Part shown: positions 53,244 to 61,963 of the stretch, one piece after another
Layout: every line of letters begins with the position of its first letter
Position numbering within the stretch: position 1 is the stretch's first letter
DNA from: Vibrio sp. PID17_43
GTDB taxonomy: Bacteria; Pseudomonadota; Gammaproteobacteria; Enterobacterales; Vibrionaceae
Assembly (NCBI RefSeq): GCF_002608565.1
Contig: NZ_LIXM01000007.1
Coordinates: forward strand, 62,001 to 126,000
Reading direction: 5' to 3'
DNA: 64,000 nt
Translations under genes and position numbers: made by a program
Notes under the pieces: model-generated
The model's database searches: none
What the model saw: only the letters and a program-made list of their open reading frames with translations
Told to the model about the DNA's origin: nothing

Positions 53244-54557
53244 GTGAAGCAGACGTTAAAACTAACAGATATTATCGCAGTAGGCTTTATGCTATTTGCG
53301 TTCTTTTTGGGTGCCGGCAACATCATTTTTCCACCACTAGCAGGTCAGTTAGCAGGTGAGAACCTGCTGCCTGCAATGTTTGGTTTCTTGCTAACAGCGG
53401 TAGGTCTACCTCTTATTACCATCGTTGCTATTGCTGTGGCTGGTGGCTCTTGGGATCACTTGACTCAAGATCTTCCTAAGAAAGCAGCGGTGCTGATGGC
53501 GGCGTTGATCTTCATTATCATCGGTCCTGCATTTGCTGCGCCTCGTACTGGTCTTGTCGCTTACGAAATGGCAGTAAAACCATTCTTTTTAGGTGCATCT
53601 CAAGCGCATCTGACGGCATTCTCAATCTTGTTCTTCGCGGTAGCAATGGCTTTCGCTTGGTCTCAAGGTCGTTTGATTGATTTGATTGGTAAAGTGCTAA
53701 CGCCAGTTTTGTTCCTTGGCTTGATCATTCTTGCTATTGCGGTATTTGTTGATCCTCAAGGGGAAATGATGGCCGCACGGGGCGAATACCTAACTCAACC
53801 ACTGACTAAAGGCTTCCTTGAGGGCTACAACACCATGGATACTTTTGCATCGTTGATGTTTGGTATGTTAATGGTGGACTCACTGCGTAGCAAAGGTATC
53901 ACTGAACGTGCAGCAACAACTAAATACTTGATCTACGCGGGCTGTATTGCTGCCGCAGGTCTTGCATTTGTTTATATTTCTCTATTTTACTTAGGCGCGA
54001 CCAGTGCAACAATTGCAGCTGGCGCGGACAATGGTGGTCTAGTCCTAAGCCAGTACGTGCAAGCACTATTCGGCCCATACGGTCAGATTGTATTGTCAAT
54101 CATTGTACTACTTGCGTGCTTAACAACGGCTATCGGTTTGATCTCTGCGTGTTCTGACTTCTTTAGTTCTAAGACATCCCTGTCGTACAAGCATTGGGTT
54201 ATCATTAACGGTGCCGCATGTGCCCTAGTTGCGAATGTTGGCTTAGCTCAATTAATCTCGCTATCCGTACCTGCATTATTTGCATTGTACCCAGTCGCAG
54301 TGGCGTTGGTTACTCTAACGTTTGTTCGTAGCAAGCTACCAAATCCACGCGTTGCTTACCGCTCAGTACTGCTTGTGTCGCTGTTATTTGCGTTGATTGA
54401 TGCAGCAAAGGTTGCAGGTCTGGACGTATCGGCATTCAGCATGTTGCCACTATTTGAAGTGGGTATGGGCTGGTTGCTACCAACTACGGCCGCGATTGTT
54501 TGCTCTTTCTTCTTCGCGAAGTCAACTCGTCAAGAGCTAGCGGAAGAAGCGGCGTAA
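53244..54557 (+). CDS. brnQ: Branched-chain amino acid transport system II carrier BrnQ
   Basis: 437 residues, about 12 membrane segments; takes up Leu, Ile and Val with sodium or proton. The start MKQTLKLTDIIAVGFMLFAFFLGAGNIIFPPLAGQLAG is the family's first motif. It starts with GTG after AAGGG. LIVCS family members share GPAFAAPRTGLVAYEMAV (about 97). Single gene with a terminator behind. Confidence 0.94.
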   Translation: MKQTLKLTDIIAVGFMLFAFFLGAGNIIFPPLAGQLAGENLLPAMFGFLLTAVGLPLITIVAIAVAGGSWDHLTQDLPKKAAVLMAALIFIIIGPAFAAPRTGLVAYEMAVKPFFLGASQAHLTAFSILFFAVAMAFAWSQGRLIDLIGKVLTPVLFLGLIILAIAVFVDPQGEMMAARGEYLTQPLTKGFLEGYNTMDTFASLMFGMLMVDSLRSKGITERAATTKYLIYAGCIAAAGLAFVYISLFYLGATSATIAAGADNGGLVLSQYVQALFGPYGQIVLSIIVLLACLTTAIGLISACSDFFSSKTSLSYKHWVIINGAACALVANVGLAQLISLSVPALFALYPVAVALVTLTFVRSKLPNPRVAYRSVLLVSLLFALIDAAKVAGLDVSAFSMLPLFEVGMGWLLPTTAAIVCSFFFAKSTRQELAEEAA

Positions 54558-54591
54558 TTGTCGACTAATAAAATGTAAAAAATAAAATGTA

Positions 54592-54625
54592 AAAAAGCCC
54601 GGTGAATCGCTTTACCGGGCTTTTT
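54592..54625. terminator. Bidirectional terminator between brnQ and fldB
   Basis: AAAAAGCCCGGT, loop, ACCGGGCTTTTT; brnQ and fldB are convergent. Confidence 0.9.
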
Positions 54626-54648
54626 GTTTGTAATCAGTTTGTCGCGGC

Positions 54649-55167
54649 TTATAGCGTGTCGTGAAATTCGACTAACACTTGCTCACACCATGTTTCGATG
54701 CGCTCATCGCTCAGTTCGTATTGTGAATCTTCATCCAGAGCAAGGCCAACAAATTGGCTACCATCTTCGGTCAGCGCTTTCGACGCTTCAAATTCATAAC
54801 CTTCGTTTGGCCAGTAACCAATAAATTGTGCGCCAGTGGCTTTTAGCTCATCGTGTAAAAGCCCCATCGCATCTAAGTACCATTCGCCGTAACCTTCTTG
54901 ATCACCCAAGCCAAATAGCGCGACGACTTTGTCTTTGAGTGGCGTGGTTGTGATGTCTTGCCAAATCGCACTCCAGTCCTCTTGAATTTCACCAAAGTCC
55001 CAAGTAGAAATGCCAATCAGCAGCAGATCGTAGTTAGCCATGAGTGATAACGGTGCCTCTTTCACATTGTGAATGTCGACAAGGTCTTCACCAATAATAT
55101 TGCGAATTTTCTCTGCTGCCATTTCGGTGTAGCAGGTCGTTGAGCCGTAAAAGAGTCCGATTTTCAT
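54649..55167 (-). CDS. fldB: Flavodoxin FldB
   Basis: Long-chain flavodoxin, FMN electron carrier. 172 residues (E. coli FldB 173). FMN phosphate loop [18 protein letters not shown] at 4-21; [14 protein letters not shown] (about 52-65) with the FMN-stacking Trp; [20 protein letters not shown] with the second stacking aromatic. It heads the fldB-xerD-dsbC-recJ-prfB-lysS block, the same as in E. coli, divergent from xerD. Confidence 0.94.
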   Translation of the reverse strand: MKIGLFYGSTTCYTEMAAEKIRNIIGEDLVDIHNVKEAPLSLMANYDLLLIGISTWDFGEIQEDWSAIWQDITTTPLKDKVVALFGLGDQEGYGEWYLDAMGLLHDELKATGAQFIGYWPNEGYEFEASKALTEDGSQFVGLALDEDSQYELSDERIETWCEQVLVEFHDTL

Positions 55168-55324
55168 TATATTTGTCGTTTTCTATGTTGCTGTTGTAGC
55201 AGATTCTAACCATAAACTGAGGGAAATTGCAGCGAATATCCTAAGCGGGATGATTTTTTATGGTATTGGCTGGGCAGTTGCCTTACTCTCAACACTGTAA
55301 ATATAAACAGATAAGGAAGCGTGC

Positions 55325-56242
55325 ATGACGGCAAAACAGCCTGTCAATCAACAAGATTTTGGTCTTGTTGAGCAATTCTTGGATGCGATGTGGATGGAGC
55401 GTGGCTTGTCAGAGAATACACTAGCTTCATACCGAAATGATTTAATGAAATTGCTCGTGTGGATGGAACAACAGCGCTACCGCCTTGACTTCATTAGCCT
55501 GTCTGGCCTGCAAGAGTATCAATCTTATCTGGCGGATTTGGATTACAAGCAGACTTCGCGCGCGCGTATGTTATCGGCTATTCGCCGTTTATTTCAGTAC
55601 CTCCACCGCGAAAAAGTGCGTGCCGATGATCCGAGTGCACTGTTGGTGAGCCCAAAGCTGCCACAACGCCTACCGAAAGACATCAGTGAAGAACAAGTCG
55701 ACGCGCTGCTTGATGCGCCAGACCCCAATGACCCTATCGAGTTGCGCGATAAAGCCATGCTTGAACTGCTTTATGCGACGGGCTTACGTGTGACAGAGTT
55801 AGTGAGCCTCACTATGGAAAACATCAGCCTGCGACAAGGGGTGGTTCGCGTAACGGGTAAAGGCGGCAAAGAGCGCTTGGTTCCGATGGGGGAGAATGCC
55901 GTGGATTGGATTGACACATTTATCCAACAAGGGCGGTCTGCTCTATTGGGGGAGTCGACGTCGGATGTTGTGTTCCCAAGTAAACGAGCAAGACAAATGA
56001 CCCGCCAGACCTTTTGGCACCGTATAAAATACTACGCAGTGATAGCAGGTATTGATGGGGAACAATTGTCACCACACGTTTTGCGCCATGCTTTTGCGAC
56101 ACATTTATTGAACTATGGCGCCGATCTTAGAGTCGTACAGATGCTGTTGGGGCATAGTGACTTATCGACCACACAAATTTATACTCACGTAGCGACTGAG
56201 CGATTGAAACAAATCCACAGTCAACACCACCCAAGAGCATAA
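55325..56242 (+). CDS. xerD: Tyrosine recombinase XerD
   Basis: With XerC it resolves chromosome dimers at dif. 305 residues (E. coli 298). N-terminal SAM-like domain (about 10-95), then the catalytic domain with the R-K-H-R-H-Y set: Arg in LLYATGLRVTELVSL, Lys in RVTGKGGKERLVPMG, His-Arg in HVLRHAFATHLL, His in LLGHSDLSTTQIYTHV with the nucleophile Tyr. AAGGAAG lies before the ATG. dsbC follows after about 60 bases. Confidence 0.97.
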   Translation: MTAKQPVNQQDFGLVEQFLDAMWMERGLSENTLASYRNDLMKLLVWMEQQRYRLDFISLSGLQEYQSYLADLDYKQTSRARMLSAIRRLFQYLHREKVRADDPSALLVSPKLPQRLPKDISEEQVDALLDAPDPNDPIELRDKAMLELLYATGLRVTELVSLTMENISLRQGVVRVTGKGGKERLVPMGENAVDWIDTFIQQGRSALLGESTSDVVFPSKRARQMTRQTFWHRIKYYAVIAGIDGEQLSPHVLRHAFATHLLNYGADLRVVQMLLGHSDLSTTQIYTHVATERLKQIHSQHHPRA

Positions 56243-56303
56243 TGATGGTTTGTTGCATCCTTTATCTCATTGGATGAAACGATTTTATTTTAAGGTGAAT
56301 TTA

Positions 56304-57092
56304 ATGAGCGTATTACGCCGACTAACTCTGCTGACTTTACCGTTTTTCGTCGCCGCTTGTGGTGCTGAAGAGGGGCAGGCAAAAACGGAAACTCCAGCAC
56401 AACAAGTCGCACCTGCGGCAAAGCAAAATTTTGATGAAGAGGCGCTTAAGGCGAAGTTCTCTAAACTGGGGTTGTCGATTCTTGACATTCAACCATCAGA
56501 CGTCGCAGGTCTATTAGAACTTCAAACCAATGGTGGTGTATTGTTTGCCTCAAACGATGGTAATCACTTTATTGCTGGTACGCTTTATTCTGTGGATGAA
56601 AATGGTGGTTACAAAGACGTGATTGCTGAGCGTCAAGCGCCATTGAACGCGAAAAAAATCGCTGAGTTCTCTGATAGTGCTATTGAGTACAAAGCAGAGA
56701 ATGAGAAATACGTGGTGACAGTCTTTACAGACATCACTTGTGGCTACTGTGTGCGTCTGCACAGCCAGATGCAGGGCTACAACGATCTAGGCATTACCGT
56801 TCGTTACCTAGCTTACCCACGTCAAGGTGCTACTGGTCCGGCCGCTGAGCAAATGGCGACGATCTGGTGTGCAGAGGATCCTAAAGCTGCAATGCACAAC
56901 GCGAAAGTGGAACGTACTTTTGATAATCCAGTGAAAGATCTCAATCAGTGTAAAGAGACGATCAAAGCACACTACAATCTCGGTCGTGAGCTTGGTATTT
57001 CTGGTACACCAGCGATCTTCCTACCAAACGGTGAGCTAGTTGGTGGTTACCTGCCACCAGCAGAACTGCTAAAACGTTTAGAGCAACAATAA
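56304..57092 (+). CDS. dsbC: Thiol:disulfide isomerase DsbC, possibly a lipoprotein
   Basis: Periplasmic disulfide isomerase and chaperone. 262 residues from the ATG at 56304 (MSVLRRLTLLTLPFFVAACG), after AAGGTG; an in-frame start at 56250 is not needed. The active site is Cys146-Gly-Tyr-Cys149 in DITCGYCVRLHSQ; a second Cys pair is in IWCAEDP and LNQCKETI. Cis-proline motif SGTPAIF. The signal peptide ends in VAAC, a lipobox with Cys19, followed by a Glu/Ala/Pro-rich linker. E. coli DsbC is soluble, so this is unusual. Genes xerD-dsbC-recJ-prfB-lysS keep the E. coli order. Confidence 0.95.
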   Translation: MSVLRRLTLLTLPFFVAACGAEEGQAKTETPAQQVAPAAKQNFDEEALKAKFSKLGLSILDIQPSDVAGLLELQTNGGVLFASNDGNHFIAGTLYSVDENGGYKDVIAERQAPLNAKKIAEFSDSAIEYKAENEKYVVTVFTDITCGYCVRLHSQMQGYNDLGITVRYLAYPRQGATGPAAEQMATIWCAEDPKAAMHNAKVERTFDNPVKDLNQCKETIKAHYNLGRELGISGTPAIFLPNGELVGGYLPPAELLKRLEQQ

Positions 57093-57105
57093 TCCTTTAA
57101 GGAGT

Positions 57106-57134
57106 AGAGCCAGCCGTGATTGCTGGCTCTTTTC
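57106..57134 (+). terminator. Terminator or leader hairpin between dsbC and recJ
   Basis: Perfect 9-base stem AGAGCCAGC/GCTGGCTCT followed by TTTTC, ending eight bases before the recJ ATG. See findings. Confidence 0.7.
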
Positions 57135-57138
57135 AAAC

Positions 57139-58878
57139 ATGATAGAAATTCAACGACGTCCTGAACCGGATCTTTCTCTTCTTCCTGATTCCATTCCCTC
57201 GATTCTCAAGCGCATTTACATCAATCGTGGCATCACGGATGTAGCACAGCTTGAAACTTCTGCACGCGGTTTGCATTCCTACCAACAGTTAGGTGGTATT
57301 GAACAGGCGGTGGAATTGCTTTTTCAAGCGATTAATGAGCAAAAGCGTATTATTGTCGTGGGTGACTTCGATGCCGATGGTGCGACTAGCTCAGCGCTGT
57401 CTGTGCTCGCGTTACGCATGTTAGGTAGCAACAACGTTGATTACCTAGTGCCGAACCGTTTTGAAGATGGCTATGGCTTGAGCCCTGAAGTGGTTGATCA
57501 AGCATTAGAGCTTGGCGCAGAAATGATCATGACGGTGGATAATGGGGTATCGTCGATTGAAGGCGTTCGTTATGCCAAAGAAAATGGCATAACCGTTCTC
57601 GTGACCGATCACCACCTTCCGGGGCACGTTCTGCCAGATGTCGATGCGATGGTGAACCCGAACCTCGACAGCTGTGCGTTCCCATCTAAAGCACTTGCGG
57701 GTGTTGGCGTCGCTTTCTATCTGATGATGGCGCTGTGTGTTTACATGCGCAAACAGAACTGGTTCGCAAAGCAACGCATGCAAGAGCCAAAGTTGATGGA
57801 GCTGATCGATTTAGTTGCGCTTGGAACTGTAGCTGATGTGGTTCCGCTTGATGAGAACAACCGCATCTTGGTGCACCAAGGCTTGCAGCGTATTCGTGCT
57901 GGTAAAGCACGCCCGGGGATTCAAGCACTGATCGAAGTGGCAAAGCGTGATGCTCGCCGTTTGGTGGCGTCTGATTTTGGCTTCGCACTGGGGCCTCGTA
58001 TCAATGCAGCAGGTCGTTTGGATGATATGTCTTTCGGGGTTGAGCTGTTGATGTGTAACAATATTCACGCAGCACGTCGAATGGCGAGTGAGCTTGATGG
58101 CCTTAACCAAACTCGTAAAGAGATTGAAGAGGGCATGAAGCAAGAAGCCATGGCATTTTGTGAACGCTTACAGTTTGGTGAAAATAGCAAGTTGCCATGT
58201 GGCTTGGCATTGTTCCAACGTGATTGGCACCAAGGTGTGATTGGTATTCTCGCTTCGCGCATCAAAGATAAGTTCCATCGCCCAGTGATTGCCTTTGCTG
58301 ATGGAGGTGAAGGTACCATTAAAGGTTCTTGTCGTTCGATTCCAGGTCTGCACATGCGTGATGCTCTCGATTTCATCGATACGCAAAACCCAGGTTTGAT
58401 CATCAAGTTTGGTGGTCACGCGATGGCGGCAGGCTTAACCATTAAAGAACAAGATTTTGAGCGCTTTAGCCGTCTATTTGATGATGTGGTTAAGAAGGAG
58501 CTTGATGAAGCCGCCTTGAAGGGCATCATTCTTTCTGACGGCGAACTCAAACCAGAAGAGTTTTCTATGCATGTCGCTGAACAGTTGCGCGCTGGTGGGC
58601 CGTTTGGGCAGGCTTTTCCTGAGCCAATCTTTGATGGTGAGTTTAAAGTGCTGCACCAAAAACTGGTGGGAGAGAAGCACTTAAAATTGATGCTAGAACC
58701 ACTGTATAGAGGGCATCCAACCAACATCATGATTGACGGTATTACGTTTAATGTAGATCTTCGTCGCTGGCCGGATGCATCCGTTAAAACGGTACGTTTA
58801 GCCTATAAACTTGATATTAATGAATTTCGTGGTAATCAATCATTGCAACTGATGATTGATCATATCGAAGCCAAGTAA
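57139..58878 (+). CDS. recJ: Single-stranded-DNA exonuclease RecJ
   Basis: 5'-3' exonuclease of recombination and mismatch repair. 579 residues (E. coli 577). DHH-family motifs: IVVGDFDADGATSSALSVL (about 73), VDNGVSSIEG, VTDHHLPGHVLPD, ALGTVADVVPLDENNRIL, and DHHA1-type GGHAMAAGLT (about 432). No Shine-Dalgarno is visible before the ATG, and a stable hairpin ends eight bases upstream. The start fits the E. coli protein. Confidence 0.97.
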   Translation: MIEIQRRPEPDLSLLPDSIPSILKRIYINRGITDVAQLETSARGLHSYQQLGGIEQAVELLFQAINEQKRIIVVGDFDADGATSSALSVLALRMLGSNNVDYLVPNRFEDGYGLSPEVVDQALELGAEMIMTVDNGVSSIEGVRYAKENGITVLVTDHHLPGHVLPDVDAMVNPNLDSCAFPSKALAGVGVAFYLMMALCVYMRKQNWFAKQRMQEPKLMELIDLVALGTVADVVPLDENNRILVHQGLQRIRAGKARPGIQALIEVAKRDARRLVASDFGFALGPRINAAGRLDDMSFGVELLMCNNIHAARRMASELDGLNQTRKEIEEGMKQEAMAFCERLQFGENSKLPCGLALFQRDWHQGVIGILASRIKDKFHRPVIAFADGGEGTIKGSCRSIPGLHMRDALDFIDTQNPGLIIKFGGHAMAAGLTIKEQDFERFSRLFDDVVKKELDEAALKGIILSDGELKPEEFSMHVAEQLRAGGPFGQAFPEPIFDGEFKVLHQKLVGEKHLKLMLEPLYRGHPTNIMIDGITFNVDLRRWPDASVKTVRLAYKLDINEFRGNQSLQLMIDHIEAK

Positions 58879-58900
58879 ATTCTCATTTTTCGCTTACTAT

Positions 58901-58948
58901 AGAGTACGGTCGCCCTTTAGTGGACTCAAAATTTTATGACCGTGCTCT
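58901..58948. repeat. Inverted repeat between recJ and prfB
   Basis: AGAGTACGGTC (58901-58911) and GACCGTGCTCT (58938-58948) pair over 11 bases with one G-U, with a 26-base loop. No T run follows. Confidence 0.65.
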
Positions 58949-59051
58949 CTCTAATTGCAATCTGATTTCCCACCCGAAATTTTCCTGTATCTCCGTCACA
59001 TTTTTGAGTAGAATTTCTCGGTTAAATTCTATTCTAAAATGTTGAGCCAAC

Positions 59052-60150
59052 ATGTTTGAAATCAATCCAATTAAAAACCGTCTGCAGGATGTGTCTGAAC
59101 GCACAAATGTCCTGAGGGGGTATCTTTGACTATGACGCTAAGAAAGAGCGTCTAGAAGAAGTCAACGCAGAACTTGAACAACCGGATGTGTGGAACGAAC
59201 CAGAGCGCGCACAAGCACTCGGTAAAGAACGCGCATCATTAGAAGCGGTTGTTGAAACGATTGATCAGCTAGAGCAAGGTGTCGAGGACGTTGAAGGTCT
59301 TCTTGAACTCGCTGTTGAAGAAGAAGATCAAGAAACGTTTGACGAAATCGAACCTGAACTGACAGAGCTTGAAGACAAGCTAGCGAAGCTTGAATTCCGC
59401 CGTATGTTCGCCGGTGATCACGATGCTTCTGATTGTTATATTGATTTACAGTCAGGCTCAGGCGGTACTGAGGCGCAAGACTGGACTTCCATGATGCTAC
59501 GTATGTACTTGCGTTGGGCTGAAGCAAAAGGCTTTAAAACCGAAGTAATCGAAGTCTCTGAAGGGGATGTTGCAGGCCTTAAAGGCGCGACAGTGAAAAT
59601 TTCAGGCGAGTACGCGTACGGTTGGTTACGCACCGAAACTGGCGTGCACCGCCTTGTTCGTAAGTCGCCATTTGACTCAAGCGGTCGTCGTCATACGTCA
59701 TTTGCCTCTGCGTTTATTTACCCTGAGATTGATGAAAACATTAATATCGACATTAATCCTGCCGATTTACGTATCGATGTTTATCGTGCGTCAGGTGCAG
59801 GTGGTCAGCACGTTAACACCACTGAGTCTGCGGTACGTATTACTCACGTTCCTACGAACACAGTCGTGCAATGTCAGAATGACCGTTCTCAGCACAAGAA
59901 CAAAGATCAGGCAATGAAACAGCTTCGAGCGAAGCTATTTGAGCTTGAGCTGCAGAAACAAAACGCGGAAAAACAAGCTAATGAAGATGCAAAATCTGAC
60001 ATTGGCTGGGGCAGCCAGATCCGTTCTTACGTTTTAGATGATTCTCGCATTAAAGACCTCCGCACGGGCGTTGAAAACCGCAATACTCAAGCGGTTTTAG
60101 ATGGCGACCTAGACAAATTTATTGAAGCTAGCCTGAAGTCAGGCTTGTAA
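59052..60150 (+). CDS. prfB: Peptide chain release factor 2, programmed +1 frameshift
   Basis: RF2 recognises UAA and UGA stops. The first 25 codons start at ATG 59052 ([20 protein letters not shown] then LRGYL) and end at an in-frame TGA at 59127-59129. The classic frameshift site precedes it: an AGGGGG internal Shine-Dalgarno at 59115-59120, then TATCTTTGAC. Shifting +1 at CTT-T joins to [15 protein letters not shown] and gives 365 residues, exactly the E. coli length. The SPF anticodon motif is in [11 protein letters not shown], and the GGQ motif in [11 protein letters not shown]. lysS follows after 34 bases. Confidence 0.98.
59115..59130 (+). promoter_or_regulatory. Programmed +1 frameshift site of prfB
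   Basis: AGGGGGTATCTTTGAC: internal Shine-Dalgarno, slippery CTT, stop TGA followed by C, the weakest context. RF2 thus controls its own translation. Confidence 0.97.
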
Positions 60151-60184
60151 CGCTTTTCACCGACAAAAACAGGATACATCGAAA

Positions 60185-61717
60185 ATGACTGATGCTGTTC
60201 AAAACGAAACTGTACAAGAAGCCTCTACTCAAGAAGAGAACAAGCTAATTGCTGAGCGCCGCGCTAAATTGGATGCAATCCGAAAGAGCTGCAAAGCAAA
60301 CGGCCACCCAAATGATTTCCGTCGTGACAGCCTAGCTGGCGACCTTCAAAAAGAGTTCGGTGAAAAGAGCAAGGAAGAGCTAGAAGAGCTTAACCACGTA
60401 GTAGCAATTGCTGGTCGTATCATGGCTAAGCGTGGCCCATTCCTTGTAATCCAAGAAACATCTGGCCGTATTCAAGCGTATGCTGATAAAGAAGTACAAA
60501 AAGTACTAAAAGATCAATACCAAGGTCTAGACATCGGTGACATCATCGGTGTGAAAGGCGCGCTACATAAATCTGGTAAAGGCGATCTATACGTAAACAT
60601 GGAAGAGTACGTGTTGCTAACAAAAGCGCTGCGTCCACTGCCAGAGAAGTTCCACGGCCTGACAGACCAAGAAATGCGTTACCGTCAGCGTTACGTTGAT
60701 CTCATCGTAAACGAAGATTCTCGCAATGCGTTCGTTGTACGTTCTAAAGTCATGTCTGCAATCCGTAACTTTATGATCTCAAAGCAGTTCATGGAAGTTG
60801 AAACGCCAATGATGCACGTAATCCCTGGCGGTGCGAGTGCGCGTCCATTCATCACGCATCACAACGCGCTAGATATGCCAATGTACCTACGTATCGCGCC
60901 AGAGCTATACCTGAAGCGTCTAGTGGTTGGTGGTTTCGATCGCGTATTCGAAATCAACCGCAACTTCCGTAACGAAGGTCTTTCTCCGCGTCACAACCCA
61001 GAATTCACGATGATGGAATTCTACATGGCGTACGCAGACTACAAAGATCTTATGGATCTAACAGAAGAACTACTAAGCTCAGTTGCTCTAGAAGTTTTAG
61101 GTTCAACCTCAATGCCTTACGGTGATGAAACGGTTGAATTTGGCGGCACTTATGCACGTATGAGCATGTTTGAAGCCATCAAGCACTACAACCCAGACCA
61201 CGCTGAGATCCAAGCGTTAACTGAAGCGGATCTACAAAACCGTGATCTGATGGTTTCTATTGCGAAATCAGTTCATGTAGAAGTAGAACCTTTCTGGACA
61301 TGTGGTCAGCTACTAGAAGAAATCTTCGGTGAAACGGCAGAGCCTAAACTAATGCAGCCTACATTCATCACTGGCTACCCAGCGGATATCTCTCCATTGG
61401 CTCGTCGCAGCGATGATAACCCGTTCTTCACAGACCGTTTTGAGTTCTTTATCGGTGGCCGTGAAGTGGCAAACGGCTTCTCAGAGCTTAACGATGCAGA
61501 AGACCAAGATGCACGCTTTAAAGCACAGGTTGAAGCGAAAGAGTCTGGTGATGACGAAGCAATGTTCTACGACGCAGACTACATTACTGCACTAGAGCAC
61601 GGCCTACCACCAACAGCGGGTCAAGGTATTGGTATCGACCGTCTGGTTATGCTACTGACTAACACGCACACTATTCGTGACGTGATCCTATTCCCAGCAA
61701 TGCGCCCACAAGCGTAA
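60185..61717 (+). CDS. lysS: Lysyl-tRNA synthetase LysS
   Basis: Class II synthetase. 510 residues (E. coli 505). N-terminal anticodon-binding OB fold (about 60-150; [27 protein letters not shown]), then the catalytic domain: motif 2 in [26 protein letters not shown], and motif 3 in [25 protein letters not shown] is before the ATG. It is probably translated from the prfB message. The first 25 residues are variable. Confidence 0.98.
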   Translation: MTDAVQNETVQEASTQEENKLIAERRAKLDAIRKSCKANGHPNDFRRDSLAGDLQKEFGEKSKEELEELNHVVAIAGRIMAKRGPFLVIQETSGRIQAYADKEVQKVLKDQYQGLDIGDIIGVKGALHKSGKGDLYVNMEEYVLLTKALRPLPEKFHGLTDQEMRYRQRYVDLIVNEDSRNAFVVRSKVMSAIRNFMISKQFMEVETPMMHVIPGGASARPFITHHNALDMPMYLRIAPELYLKRLVVGGFDRVFEINRNFRNEGLSPRHNPEFTMMEFYMAYADYKDLMDLTEELLSSVALEVLGSTSMPYGDETVEFGGTYARMSMFEAIKHYNPDHAEIQALTEADLQNRDLMVSIAKSVHVEVEPFWTCGQLLEEIFGETAEPKLMQPTFITGYPADISPLARRSDDNPFFTDRFEFFIGGREVANGFSELNDAEDQDARFKAQVEAKESGDDEAMFYDADYITALEHGLPPTAGQGIGIDRLVMLLTNTHTIRDVILFPAMRPQA

Positions 61718-61737
61718 TTTTCTTGCTGAGAAATGAA

Positions 61738-61762
61738 AAACCACCTTCGGGTGGTTTTTTTT
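61738..61762 (+). terminator. Terminator after lysS
   Basis: AACCACC, UUCG tetraloop, GGTGGTT, then a long T run. Confidence 0.93.
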
Positions 61763-61810
61763 ATGTCTAAAATTCGAGTAAATTCAAATAATTGATGACT
61801 TTTTTAGTGT

Positions 61811-61856
61811 GACTATGCAAATGAATTCTAGAAAAATCCCAATCTGTTGCATAGTC
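61811..61856. repeat. Inverted repeat upstream of vpsR
   Basis: A perfect 10-base inverted repeat, GACTATGCAA (61811-61820) and TTGCATAGTC (61847-61856), 26 bases apart. A weaker second one (GAGAC/GTCTC) follows near 61864-61890. Both are within 155 bases of the vpsR start. Confidence 0.75.
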
Positions 61857-61963
61857 TTAAAAGTGAGACAGACTAATCCGGCAGTAGTCTCGATAATGTT
61901 ACCCGTTCTCAAAGATCGGTTTGTAGAACATAAGATTTATCAATAATGAATAAGGGTTAGCGA

